Shown: in pieces, positions 15,672-24,182 of the stretch | Numbering within the stretch: position 1 is the first letter of the stretch | How the letters are laid out: every line of letters starts with the position of its first letter | Assembly (NCBI GenBank): GCA_964532865.1 | Contig: CAZHJA010000003.1 | Span: 1 to 27,593 of the forward strand | DNA length: 27,593 nucleotides | Direction of reading: 5' to 3' | Source: CAZHJA01 sp964532865 | GTDB taxonomy: Bacteria > Patescibacteriota > Microgenomatia > UBA1406 > GWC2-37-13 | Notes under the pieces: generated by a model | What the model saw: only the letters and a program-made list of their open reading frames with translations | Database searches by the model: none | What the model was told of the DNA's origin: nothing | Translations under genes and position numbers: made by a program

Positions 15672-16184
15672 ATGAATATCTCAAACTTAAGTCCTGGAAA
15701 AAACCCTCCAGAAGAGATAAATGTTTTAATAGAAATTCCTCAAGGCTCATCAATTAAATATGAAGTTGATAAGGAATCAGAATGCATGTTTGTAGATAGA
15801 TTTGCATATACTGCAATGTCTTATCCATTTAATTATGGATATATTCCACAAACACATGCTGAAGATAATGATCCAATTGATGTTCTTGTTCTTTCAACAT
15901 ATCCTGTTTTCCCAGGAACAGTTATTCCTTGTACACCAATAGGAATGCTTGAAATGGAAGATGAAGAAGGAATTGATACAAAAATTATTGCAGTTCCAAC
16001 AAAAAAAGTAGATCCTTTTTATTCAGATATACAAGACATAAATGATTTAAATGACCAAACTAAAAAAATGATAAAGCATTTTTTTGATCATTATAAAGAG
16101 CTTGAGCCTGGAAAATGGGTAAAAACTAAAGAGTTTTTGGGAAAAGATCATGCTTTTGAATCAATAAGAAAAGCAATGAAGTAA
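15672..16184 (+). CDS. ppa: Inorganic pyrophosphatase, family I
   Basis: The 170-residue protein has the family I core: INVLIEIPQGSSIKYEVDK, DRFAYTAMSYPFNYGYIPQT, the metal-binding motif DNDPIDVLVL, EDEEGIDTKIIAVP and HFFDHYKELEPGKWVK. It hydrolyses pyrophosphate to phosphate, pulling nucleic acid and aminoacyl-tRNA synthesis forward. It sits between gyrB and gyrA (24-nt and 15-nt gaps), so it is probably cotranscribed with gyrase. A weak TATAAC at 15657-15662 could be an internal promoter. Confidence 0.95.
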   Translation: MNISNLSPGKNPPEEINVLIEIPQGSSIKYEVDKESECMFVDRFAYTAMSYPFNYGYIPQTHAEDNDPIDVLVLSTYPVFPGTVIPCTPIGMLEMEDEEGIDTKIIAVPTKKVDPFYSDIQDINDLNDQTKKMIKHFFDHYKELEPGKWVKTKEFLGKDHAFESIRKAMK

Positions 16185-16199
16185 AAAAGCGTATTAAAT

Positions 16200-18776
16200 A
16201 TGACAAATATTAAAAACACAGAAATAATTGAAGAAATGAAAGGGGCATATCTTGATTATGCTATGTCTGTTATAGTGTCTCGTGCTCTTCCTGATGTTCG
16301 AGATGGATTAAAACCAGTCCACAGAAGAATCCTTTATGCAATGTATAAAGTAGGACTAACATCTCAAGCAAGATTTTCCAAGTCTGCAAAAGTAGTAGGA
16401 GAAGTTCTGGGGAAATACCATCCTCACGGAGATTCACCTGTTTATGAAGCTTTGGTTCGAATGGCTCAGGACTTTTCAATGAGATATCAATTAATTCATG
16501 GACAAGGTAATTTTGGATCTATAGATGGAGATCCTCCTGCTGCAATGAGATATACAGAAGTAAAGCTTAGAAAGATAGCAGAAGAAATGCTTACTGATAT
16601 TGAAAAAGAAACAGTAATATTTACAGATAATTTTGATGGTACTTTAAAAGAACCTGAATATCTTCCTGCAAAGCTTCCTAATCTTCTTCTTATGGGAGCA
16701 GAAGGAATTGCTGTTGGTATGGCTACAAAAATACCTCCTCATAATTTAGTAGAAGTTGTTGATACATTATGCTTTATGATTGATAAAGCAAAATTAACTG
16801 AAAAGAAAAACTTAAAAAACAATAATGAAATAATTAATAAATTAAAAGACAATGGCGAAAATACTAATACTGTAATAAATAATCTTGAAGATTTATCTTC
16901 AAAAGATAATAAAAACAATAACTCTCTTTTTTTTGATGTAAATATTGATGATCTTCTAACATATATAAAGGGTCCTGATTTTCCAACAGGAGCAATTATA
17001 TATGGTCAAAATGATATTAAGCAAGTATATACAACAGGCAGAGGATCCATACTTATAAAAGCAAAAATTGAAGATGAGGAATTAGAAAAAGGAAGAACTG
17101 CTATTATTATTAAAGAGTTACCCTACCAGGTAAACAAGGCAAATTTGGTTAAAAAAATAGCAAATTTAGTTGTTGATAAGAAAATTGTTGGGATATCAGA
17201 TTTAAGAGATGAATCTGATAGAAAAGGAATACGTGTAGTAATTGAACTTAAAAGAGATGCTTCATACAAAAAAGTATTAAATAATCTATTTAAATTTACT
17301 GAGCTTCAAACAACATTTCCAGTAAATACCGTTGCTCTTCTTGATGGAGTCCCTCAAACGCTTTCTCTTAAAACCATTCTTGAACAATACCTTTTTCACA
17401 GGCAAGAAATTGTTACTAAAAGATCAGAATATGAATTAAAAAAAGCAAAGCAAAGAGCCCATATATTAGAAGGATACTTAATTGCTCTTGATAATATTGA
17501 TGAAATTATTGTAATTATCAAAAAATCAAAAGATGAACCAGAAGCAAAAAAGTGCCTTATAAATAAATTCAAATTTACAGAAATACAGGCACAGGCAATT
17601 TTAGACATGCAATTAAAAAGGCTTACTGGACTTGAAAAATCAAAAATTGAAGATGAATTAAAAAGTCTCCATGAATTAATTGCAAATATTGAAGAATTAT
17701 TAAAAGATGTATTTAAAATTTTAAAAGTTATAAAAAAAGAGCTTTTATTTTTAAAAGAAAAATATGGAGATAAAAGAAGAACAAAAGTAATTAAATTTAA
17801 GCCAGGAGAAATTACAGATGAAGAGCTTGTTGAAAACAAGGAAGTAATAGTTGTTCTTACAAAAGAAGGATACATAAAACAAGTTGCTAAAGAAACATTT
17901 AGAGTTCAGCACAGAGGAGGAAAGGGTGTATCTGGAATGGAAACAAAGGAATCAGACAATGTTTTTTCTATAGTAACTGCTATGACTCATCACTTTATTC
18001 TATTTTTCACAAATCATGGAAGAATATTTCGAAACAGAGTATGGGAAATTCCTCAAGGATCAAGAATATCAAAAGGAAAAGCAATTATTAATCTCATAGC
18101 TCTTCGTCCAAATGAAAAAGTTACATCTATTTTATCTTACGATAATACTAACTTAAGTCAAATAAACAATGATTTTGTCTTTATGTCAACAAAAAAAGGA
18201 ACTGTAAAAAAGACTCCATTTAAAGATTTTGCAAATATTAGAACAAATGGAATTATTGCAATTCGTCTAGGAGCTGATGATGAGCTTTTATGGGTAAAAA
18301 TTACAAATGGCAAAAAGAATATTATTCTTACAACAAAAGATGGAAAGGCAATTGTATTTAAAGAAAAAGAAATAAGGCCAACAGGAAGATCTTCTATTGG
18401 AGTTAAAGGAATTACATTAAACGAAGAAAGTGTTGTTGCTTCTGCAGATGTATTTGGAGACGAAGAGTTTAAAAAGTATATATTTGTTATTGGACAAAAA
18501 GGAGTTGGCAAAAAAACAAAGCTTTCATTGTTTAAAGGACAACATAGAGGAGGAAAGGGTGTAAAAATTACATCAGTTGATAAGAAAAGCGGAAAAATTG
18601 CTTTTGTAGACATTGTTGATGAAGATAAAACAACAGCAATTATTACAAATAATAAGGGACAAATAGTAAAAATTCCAATAAAATCTATTCCTTCACGCTC
18701 AAGAGTAGCAAAAGGAGTTATCCTCATGCGCTTTTCAAATAAAGCTGATAAGATTGTAAGCGCCGCTTTAGTATGA
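16200..18776 (+). CDS. gyrA: DNA gyrase subunit A
   Basis: The 858-residue protein has the winged-helix/tower DNA cleavage domain with catalytic Y118 in AAMRYTEVKL and the quinolone-pocket segment HPHGDSPVYEALVRMAQDFS (Ser kept, Pro after it, Glu at the usual Asp/Glu position). The C-terminal beta-pinwheel shows a GyrA box QHRGGKG at 570-576, proof of gyrase rather than ParC, and an identical second QHRGGKG at 781-787. Residues about 200-245 are an Asn/Lys-rich insertion before the GPDFPTGA segment. It breaks and rejoins DNA during supercoiling. The TGA stop overlaps the extended -10 for folD. Confidence 0.96.
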   Translation: MTNIKNTEIIEEMKGAYLDYAMSVIVSRALPDVRDGLKPVHRRILYAMYKVGLTSQARFSKSAKVVGEVLGKYHPHGDSPVYEALVRMAQDFSMRYQLIHGQGNFGSIDGDPPAAMRYTEVKLRKIAEEMLTDIEKETVIFTDNFDGTLKEPEYLPAKLPNLLLMGAEGIAVGMATKIPPHNLVEVVDTLCFMIDKAKLTEKKNLKNNNEIINKLKDNGENTNTVINNLEDLSSKDNKNNNSLFFDVNIDDLLTYIKGPDFPTGAIIYGQNDIKQVYTTGRGSILIKAKIEDEELEKGRTAIIIKELPYQVNKANLVKKIANLVVDKKIVGISDLRDESDRKGIRVVIELKRDASYKKVLNNLFKFTELQTTFPVNTVALLDGVPQTLSLKTILEQYLFHRQEIVTKRSEYELKKAKQRAHILEGYLIALDNIDEIIVIIKKSKDEPEAKKCLINKFKFTEIQAQAILDMQLKRLTGLEKSKIEDELKSLHELIANIEELLKDVFKILKVIKKELLFLKEKYGDKRRTKVIKFKPGEITDEELVENKEVIVVLTKEGYIKQVAKETFRVQHRGGKGVSGMETKESDNVFSIVTAMTHHFILFFTNHGRIFRNRVWEIPQGSRISKGKAIINLIALRPNEKVTSILSYDNTNLSQINNDFVFMSTKKGTVKKTPFKDFANIRTNGIIAIRLGADDELLWVKITNGKKNIILTTKDGKAIVFKEKEIRPTGRSSIGVKGITLNEESVVASADVFGDEEFKKYIFVIGQKGVGKKTKLSLFKGQHRGGKGVKITSVDKKSGKIAFVDIVDEDKTTAIITNNKGQIVKIPIKSIPSRSRVAKGVILMRFSNKADKIVSAALV

Positions 18777-18782
18777 TATACT
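18774..18782 (+). promoter_or_regulatory. Extended -10 promoter for folD-miaA
   Basis: TGATATACT, with the TGA being the gyrA stop codon. The folD ATG is 15 nt further on, so a leader of about 9 nt is expected. Confidence 0.5.
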
Positions 18783-18797
18783 AATACATAACTTTTT

Positions 18798-19727
18798 ATG
18801 AAATTTCCTGGAAAAGAAACAGCTTCTCTTATTCAAAAACTTGTTAAAAAAGAAGTAGAAAAAATGAAAAACAAGCAAAAAATCAAGCTTGTTGCTTTTT
18901 TAATAGGAAAATCTGAAGAAAGTCTTTCATTTGTTAAAATAAAGGCTCAAGTCGCAAAAAAAGTAAATATAGATTTTGAGCTTATTCATCAAAAAAAAAC
19001 TCCCTTTTTTGAAAAATTTATGCGACAAATTAAACAAAAGTCCATTGATGATAAATCAACAGGTCTAATCATACAACAGCCACTACCAGCACAGCTTTCA
19101 ACTAATAGTATATATAATTGTATAGATATTGAAAAGGAAATTGAGAGCCATAAAGACAAATCTCCCTTTACTCCTCCTATTGGACTTGCGGTTTTAACTG
19201 TCCTTAAATATATATATGGTAAAAATACAATTTCAAGAAATCTGATTGTTGATATTGAAAAAGACAAGCTTTTTTTTAAAAATGTATTTAGAAGAAAAAA
19301 AATTGTGCTTATTGGAAGAGGAATTACAGGAGGAGAACCTATTGGGAAAACTTTAACAAATGTAAAAATAAATTATTTTGCAATTAATTCAAAAACTCCT
19401 AGTTCTGAAATATATATAAAAGAGGCCGATCTAATAATTACTGCTGTTGGAAAAAAAGTGTTATATCCTGAAATTTTAAAACAAGGAGTTGTTCTTATTA
19501 ATGTAGGTTTACGAAGAGAAAATGGAAAATTAAAAGGGGATTATGATGAAAAGGAAATTAAAGATATAGCAAGCTTCTATACCACAACTCCAAATGGAAT
19601 AGGTCCAATTGACACACTTTATCTTTATAAAAACCTACTTTTGGCCGCAAAACTTCAAAAAATTGTAAAAAAATATGGCAAAAAGGCTATTCGTAATTAC
19701 AGGTCAGACCGCAAGTGGAAAAACTAA
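18798..19727 (+). CDS. folD: FolD-like methylenetetrahydrofolate dehydrogenase/cyclohydrolase, divergent
   Basis: The 309-residue protein follows the FolD layout: SFVKIKAQVAKKV with the catalytic-type lysine, LIIQQPLPAQL, the nucleotide-binding strand IVLIGRGITGGEPIGKTL, ADLIITAVGK, INVGLRRENGKLKGD and TTTPNGIGPIDTL. Bacterial enzymes have KDVDG in the active site; here it reads KEIES, and the usual PCTP is SPFTPP. An extra segment of about 20 residues sits near residues 149-170. It normally interconverts one-carbon folates using NADP. The changes make full bifunctional activity uncertain, though the scaffold is intact. Its last 17 codons overlap miaA. Confidence 0.8.
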   Translation: MKFPGKETASLIQKLVKKEVEKMKNKQKIKLVAFLIGKSEESLSFVKIKAQVAKKVNIDFELIHQKKTPFFEKFMRQIKQKSIDDKSTGLIIQQPLPAQLSTNSIYNCIDIEKEIESHKDKSPFTPPIGLAVLTVLKYIYGKNTISRNLIVDIEKDKLFFKNVFRRKKIVLIGRGITGGEPIGKTLTNVKINYFAINSKTPSSEIYIKEADLIITAVGKKVLYPEILKQGVVLINVGLRRENGKLKGDYDEKEIKDIASFYTTTPNGIGPIDTLYLYKNLLLAAKLQKIVKKYGKKAIRNYRSDRKWKN

Positions 19728-20524
19728 GCTTGCTTTAAAACTTAAAAAGCAGGAAAACGGAGTTTTAATAAACTGCGATTCAAGGCAAATATACAAACAC
19801 TTAGATATAATTACAGGAAAAGATATTAAAGATATTCTTCTTTATGATATTGTTGATCCAAAATACTATTTTTCTTCTTTTGATTATGCTCAAACCGCAA
19901 TACAACAAATAAAAAAAGTAATTAATGATAATAAAACTCCAATTATAGTTGGAGGAACCTATTTATATATAAAACACCTACTTTATAATATTGAAACAGA
20001 AAATATCAAACCAGATTGGAAATTAAGAAAACAATTAAACAAATACTTACTAAAAGATTTGCAAAATAAATTAAAAGAAATAAATATTAAATTATTTAAT
20101 AATTTAAATCAAAGTGATAGAAATAATCCAAGAAGACTCATAAGAAAAATTGAAATTGCCAAATATGAAAAAGCAATAAAATTAAATAAAGAGGGGTCAT
20201 TTACTTATAAGCCTTTTTTTAAAAATATTAAAATAGAATTTATTGGATTAAGATTTAAAAAAAAACAAGACTTAGTTAGTGCAATAGAAAAAAGAGTAGA
20301 AAAAAGATTAAAACAAGGAGCAATAAAAGAAGTAAAAGACTTATTAAATAAAGGATACAGTAATAAAGATCCGGGAATACAAACAATAGGATACAAGCAG
20401 ATAATAGAATATTTAAAAGGAAATATATCAAAAACAAATGCAATTGAACAATGGATATTAAAAGAAATTCAATATGCAAAAAGACAATATACTTTTATGA
20501 AAAAGGATAAAAATATTAAGTGGA
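19675..20524 (+). CDS. miaA: tRNA dimethylallyltransferase MiaA (3' end lost in the N gap)
   Basis: At least 283 residues are readable. The P-loop GQTASGKT is at 10-17, followed by NCDSRQIYKHLDIITGKD, the VGGTYLYIKHLLY segment and KDPGIQTIGYKQIIEYLKG. The readable part ends at EIQYAKRQYTFMKKDKNIKW, close to the usual C-terminus, so only a few codons should be missing. It adds dimethylallyl to A37 of tRNAs reading U-starting codons. The start ATG lies inside folD (53-bp overlap) because the P-loop cannot start later. Any translation continuing across the Ns is an artefact. Confidence 0.92.
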
Positions 20525-20624
20525 NNNNNNNNNNNNNNNNNNNNNNNNNNNNNNNNNNNNNNNNNNNNNNNNNNNNNNNNNNNNNNNNNNNNNNNNNNNN
20601 NNNNNNNNNNNNNNNNNNNNNNNN
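20525..20624. other. Assembly gap of 100 Ns
   Basis: Exactly 100 unknown bases, a usual placeholder length for a scaffold join. The C-terminal codons of both miaA and lepA lie here. Real length and content are unknown. Confidence 0.99.
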
Positions 20625-22322
20625 CTTTAAAAAGGCCTCTTTAGGTATTTCAATATGACCTATCATTTTCATTTTCTTTTTTCCTTCTTTTTGTTTTTTT
20701 AATAGTTTGTCCTTTCTTGTTCTATCTCCTCCATATAATTTTTGTGTGACATTTTTTCTAAACGGGGAAATTCTTTCAGATGCAATAATTTTTCCTTTAT
20801 ATTTTGCCTGAATTTTAACTTCATATTGTTGTCTTGGAATAATCTTTTTGAGTTTTTTTGTAATATTTCTTGCTTTTTCAAATGATCTTTCTTGTACAAC
20901 GATTTCTGAAAACTCCTCAACCATGTCCTCGTTTAGTAATATCTCAAGCTTACTTGCTTTTGTTTTTTCATATCTAATAAACTCCCAGTCAAAAGAAGCA
21001 TACCCTGAACTTACGCTTTTTAAATTGTCAAAAAAATCTGAAATCATTTCACTCATAGGCATTTCATATATTAAACTTATTTGGCTTTTATTATCCATTG
21101 TTATAAACCTCATTCTGTATTGTTTACACATTTGCATTACAGGTCCTAAATGTTTCTGAGGAAATACAATTAAAACCTTGATATATGGCTCATAATAATC
21201 ATTGTCCTTGAATTCATATTTAATCTGAGGAGGCGTTAATACCAAGCTTAAATCAAACTCCCTTTCAAGTCTCTCCCTAACAACATCTGCATGAAGAAGT
21301 CCCAAAAAACCAACTCGAAATCCTGCTCCAAGTGCTTTACTATACATTGATGAAAATATCAAAGACGAATCATTAAGGAAAAGTTTATCTAATGCTTTTT
21401 TTAGTTGAGGATAATCATTTGTATCTGTAGAAAAAACACATGCAAAAACCATTGGAGTTACTTTTTTGTATCCAGAAACTGGATTTGATTGTCCTTTTTC
21501 ATCAATAATTGTATCTCCAACGCGAACATCATGAATATTTTTCATATTTGTAACAACATATCCTATTTCACCTGAAGATAAATTACTATTTGGATAAAGA
21601 TCTGGAGCAAAAATTCCAGTTTCAATAACTTCAAATGTTTTATCTGTCTGGGCAAGTCTTACTGTTGTCCCTTTTTTTAAATTACCCTTAAAGCATCTAA
21701 TAAAGGCAATTACTCCTCTATGTTTGTCGTAGTATGAATCAAAAATTAATGACTGTAGAATTTGTTTATCTTCCACAATTTTAGGATGAGGTATTGTATT
21801 TACCACATATTCAAAAAGGGCCTTAACACCAGTTCCTTCTTTTGCTGAAATTTCAAATATCTTTTCATTTTCTATTCCTAGAAAATCAGTAATTTGTTTT
21901 TTTGTCTTTTCTATTTCTGCATTTAAAAGGTCAATTTTATTTATAACTGGAATTATTGTTAAATTCTTCTCAATAGCCTTATACGCATTGGCAATTGTTT
22001 GTGCTTGAATTCCTTGAGTTGCATCAATAAGTAAAATTACTCCTTCAACACAAGATAAGGTCCTGTCAACCTCATATGAAAAGTCTACATGTCCTGGAGT
22101 ATCAATTAAATTCAACGTATAGTTCTCATATTTCATCTGAACAGGAGCTAGTTTTATTGTAATTCCTCTTTCTCTTGAAATAGGATTTCTATCAAGCAAT
22201 TGTTCAACATGATGGCCCTTTTCTACCACTCCAGTTAGCTCTAAAAACCTGTCTGCAAGAGTTGATTTACCGTGATCTATATGCGCAATTATTGCAAAAT
22301 TTCTTATTAACTCAATATTCAT
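20625..22322 (-). CDS. lepA: Elongation factor 4 (LepA), C-terminus lost in the N gap
   Basis: The 566 readable residues start MNIELIRNFAIIAHIDHGKS at 22322, matching the normal LepA start; an ATG 48 nt further upstream lies before the predicted transcription start and is rejected. Visible are G1 AHIDHGKST, G3 DTPGHVDF, G4 NKID, the LepA domain with GFLGLLHADVVRERLEREFD, and the C-terminal domain with LYGGDRTRKDKLLKKQKEGK and GHIEIPKEAFLK. About ten residues should be missing. It is a ribosome-binding GTPase that acts on stalled or assembling ribosomes. It faces miaA across the gap. Confidence 0.95.
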
Positions 22323-22329
22323 ATCGTTT

Positions 22330-22339
22330 ATTATATAAT
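22330..22339. promoter_or_regulatory. Symmetric bidirectional -10 box between lepA and GT2 gene
   Basis: ATTATATAAT equals its own reverse complement, so it gives TATAAT on each strand (22334-22339 plus; 22330-22335 minus). Exactly 7 nt separate each box from the ATG it serves (22347 plus, 22322 minus). Both mRNAs are predicted leaderless. Confidence 0.7.
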
Positions 22340-22346
22340 TTCTTTG

Positions 22347-23099
22347 ATGAAAAAGATTAAAAAAGCTCATTTATTAAGTATTATCATTCCTGTTTACAAA
22401 CAGGAAAAAACAATAATTAAAGATATTAAAAATGTCAAAAGGGCACTAGACAATATACGCTACAATTATGAAATTATTATTATTATAGATGGAATTGTAG
22501 ATTCATCTCTTTCAAAAATTAAAAAAGCTAATATTAAAAATGTAAGATACTATGCATATAGAAAAAATAGGGGTAAAAGCTATGCGATAAGAACTGGAAT
22601 GAACAAGGCAAAAGGAGATTATGTAATATTTCTTGATTCCGGAATGGAAATTGATCCAAATGGAATATCTATGCTTTTAGAACACATGGAATGGTACAGT
22701 GCAGATATTATTGTTGGCTCAAAAAGGCATCTTGCATCTCAAATAAATTATCCGCTTTCAAGAAAAATTCTAAGCAACTGTTATTATTATTTTGTAAAAA
22801 TATTTTTTGGAATAAAAGTCCATGATACTCAAGCTGGAATAAAAATATTTAAAAAAAGTGTTTTAAAAAAAGTTCTACCAAGGCTTATTGAAAAGAATTT
22901 TGCAGGAGATTTGGAAATTCTTGTTGTGGCAGATGCTTTAGGACTCAAACGCATCTATGAAGCACCTATAAAAATGGATTATACAGCCTCATCTATTACT
23001 TCTGCCGCAACATTAAAAGCAATAAGAGGAATATTTATTGATACTCTTGCAATTTTTTACAGAAAAAACATTCTGAGGTATTACAAAAAGAAAAAATAA
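22347..23099 (+). CDS. Glycosyltransferase family 2 protein (polyprenyl-phosphate sugar synthase-like)
   Basis: The 250-residue protein has a GT2 Rossmann-like domain: SIIIPVYKQEKTI, an acidic DG at 48-49, NRGKSYAIRTGMNKAKGDYV and FLDSGMEID, then GSKRH and the later DTQAGIKIFKK and FAGDLEILVVADALGL motifs typical of dolichyl/undecaprenyl-phosphate mannosyl- or glucosyltransferases. The usual DxD is D97-S-G here, with the second acid missing. No membrane segments are obvious. ATG 22347 is chosen over the in-frame TTG at 22344 because of the -10 spacing. It may supply lipid-linked sugar to GT39-type enzymes such as those at 2277-4064 or 25666-27492. Confidence 0.8.
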   Translation: MKKIKKAHLLSIIIPVYKQEKTIIKDIKNVKRALDNIRYNYEIIIIIDGIVDSSLSKIKKANIKNVRYYAYRKNRGKSYAIRTGMNKAKGDYVIFLDSGMEIDPNGISMLLEHMEWYSADIIVGSKRHLASQINYPLSRKILSNCYYYFVKIFFGIKVHDTQAGIKIFKKSVLKKVLPRLIEKNFAGDLEILVVADALGLKRIYEAPIKMDYTASSITSAATLKAIRGIFIDTLAIFYRKNILRYYKKKK

Positions 23100-23109
23100 A
23101 AATAAAGTG

Positions 23110-23133
23110 TATAATACAAAAACATTGTATTAT
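23110..23133 (+). promoter_or_regulatory. -10 box overlapping an inverted repeat before the second GT2 gene
   Basis: TATAAT at 23110-23115 would give a leader of about 29 nt before ATG 23151. It overlaps a perfect 8-bp inverted repeat, ATAATACA (23111-23118) with TGTATTAT (23126-23133) and a 7-nt centre, which could be an operator or a leader hairpin. AT-rich chance is possible. Confidence 0.4.
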
Positions 23134-23150
23134 TATATATTTAGCCTTCA

Positions 23151-24182
23151 ATGAAAAGAAAACCTGTAATTTCTGTCATAATACCGCTAAAAAAACTAAG
23201 CTATTATTTAATTTTTGAATGCCTTCCAAAACTTGACGCACAATCATTTAAAAAATATGAGGTAATTGTACTTTCCAATTATCCAAATTATTATGATAAA
23301 AGACTTTTAAAAAAATATAGTTGGCTTACGATAATTTATACTAAAAATAAAAGGCCTGGAGAAAAAAGAAATATTGGTGTAAAGCATTCAAAAGGGGAGT
23401 ATATTGCATTTATTGACGATGATGCTTATCCTCCTAAAAGTTGGCTTAAAAAAGCATATTCTTTTTTAAGAAACAATAAAAACTTAGTTGTTTGCGGACC
23501 AGGAATACTTCCAGAAAATGCTTTACTTTGGGAAAAAATATTTGATGAGGGATTTGCAATATTAGGATCTGGTTTTTTTGTTTACAGATTTAAAAAAAGA
23601 AAGGCAAAATTTGTTAATGATTACCCATTTATGAATTTTTTTATAAACAAAAATTTATTTATTAATACTGGAGGAATACAAAAAAAGTATTGGCCAGGGG
23701 AAGATAGTAAATTATGCAATGCTCTTGTTTATGAAAAAAAAGTAAAAATACTTTATGATCCATCATTATATATATTCCACCACAGAAGAAATACAATGCG
23801 CGCATTTTTTAAACAACACGTAAACTATGGAATACACAGGGGTGCCTTTTTTATTCATGGTGATAAAAATTCAAAAAGAATAATATATCTTATCCCCTCA
23901 TTGTTTACACTTTATCTTCTGCTTCTTTCTATATACACTATATATATTCTTTTTACTCCTCTAATAAATGTTCCTTCCTTTTTCCACTTATTTGTTATTC
24001 CTTTTCAATTATATCTTGTACTTCAGGTTTATACTTTTTTTTCATCGCTCTTAAATACAAAAAGTGTAAAATTAGCTTTTGCAGGAATCATTACAATATT
24101 TTTAATTCATATAGTTTATGGCGTTTCTTTTATTAAAGGATGCATAAAGGCTAGTTTAAAACAAAACATATATGCCAAATAA
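23151..24182 (+). CDS. Glycosyltransferase family 2 with C-terminal membrane segments
   Basis: The 343-residue protein has a GT2 catalytic domain (residues about 5-225) with VISVIIPLKK, RPGEKRNIGVKHSKGEYIAF and the metal-binding acidic cluster D89-D90-D91 in FIDDDAYPP, then GPGILPEN and a late GEDSKLC as the catalytic-base region. About three hydrophobic segments follow (about 240-335), so it is anchored in the membrane with its active site in the cytoplasm. Sugar and acceptor are unknown. It overlaps the radical SAM gene by 11 nt, so the two are probably coupled in translation. Confidence 0.85.
   Translation: MKRKPVISVIIPLKKLSYYLIFECLPKLDAQSFKKYEVIVLSNYPNYYDKRLLKKYSWLTIIYTKNKRPGEKRNIGVKHSKGEYIAFIDDDAYPPKSWLKKAYSFLRNNKNLVVCGPGILPENALLWEKIFDEGFAILGSGFFVYRFKKRKAKFVNDYPFMNFFINKNLFINTGGIQKKYWPGEDSKLCNALVYEKKVKILYDPSLYIFHHRRNTMRAFFKQHVNYGIHRGAFFIHGDKNSKRIIYLIPSLFTLYLLLLSIYTIYILFTPLINVPSFFHLFVIPFQLYLVLQVYTFFSSLLNTKSVKLAFAGIITIFLIHIVYGVSFIKGCIKASLKQNIYAK

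Noticed and set aside
17396..17875. Minus-strand 159-codon frame opposite gyrA
   Set aside because: Antisense to the GyrA coiled-coil region, Ser/Phe-rich reverse of Lys/Glu codons, no promoter or family pattern.
18158..18727. Minus-strand 189-codon frame opposite gyrA
   Set aside because: It lies wholly within the conserved GyrA pinwheel and has no recognisable domain; it is a shadow of low stop density.
20525..20658. Frames of miaA and lepA continuing beyond the N gap
   Set aside because: They read through unknown bases into the opposite strand of the other gene and have no family similarity.
22323..22370. Upstream ATG extending LepA by 16 residues, and TTG 22344 for the GT2 gene
   Set aside because: The LepA family starts at the second Met; the extension runs through the shared promoter into the opposite gene. 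The TTG adds one codon ahead of a well-spaced ATG.
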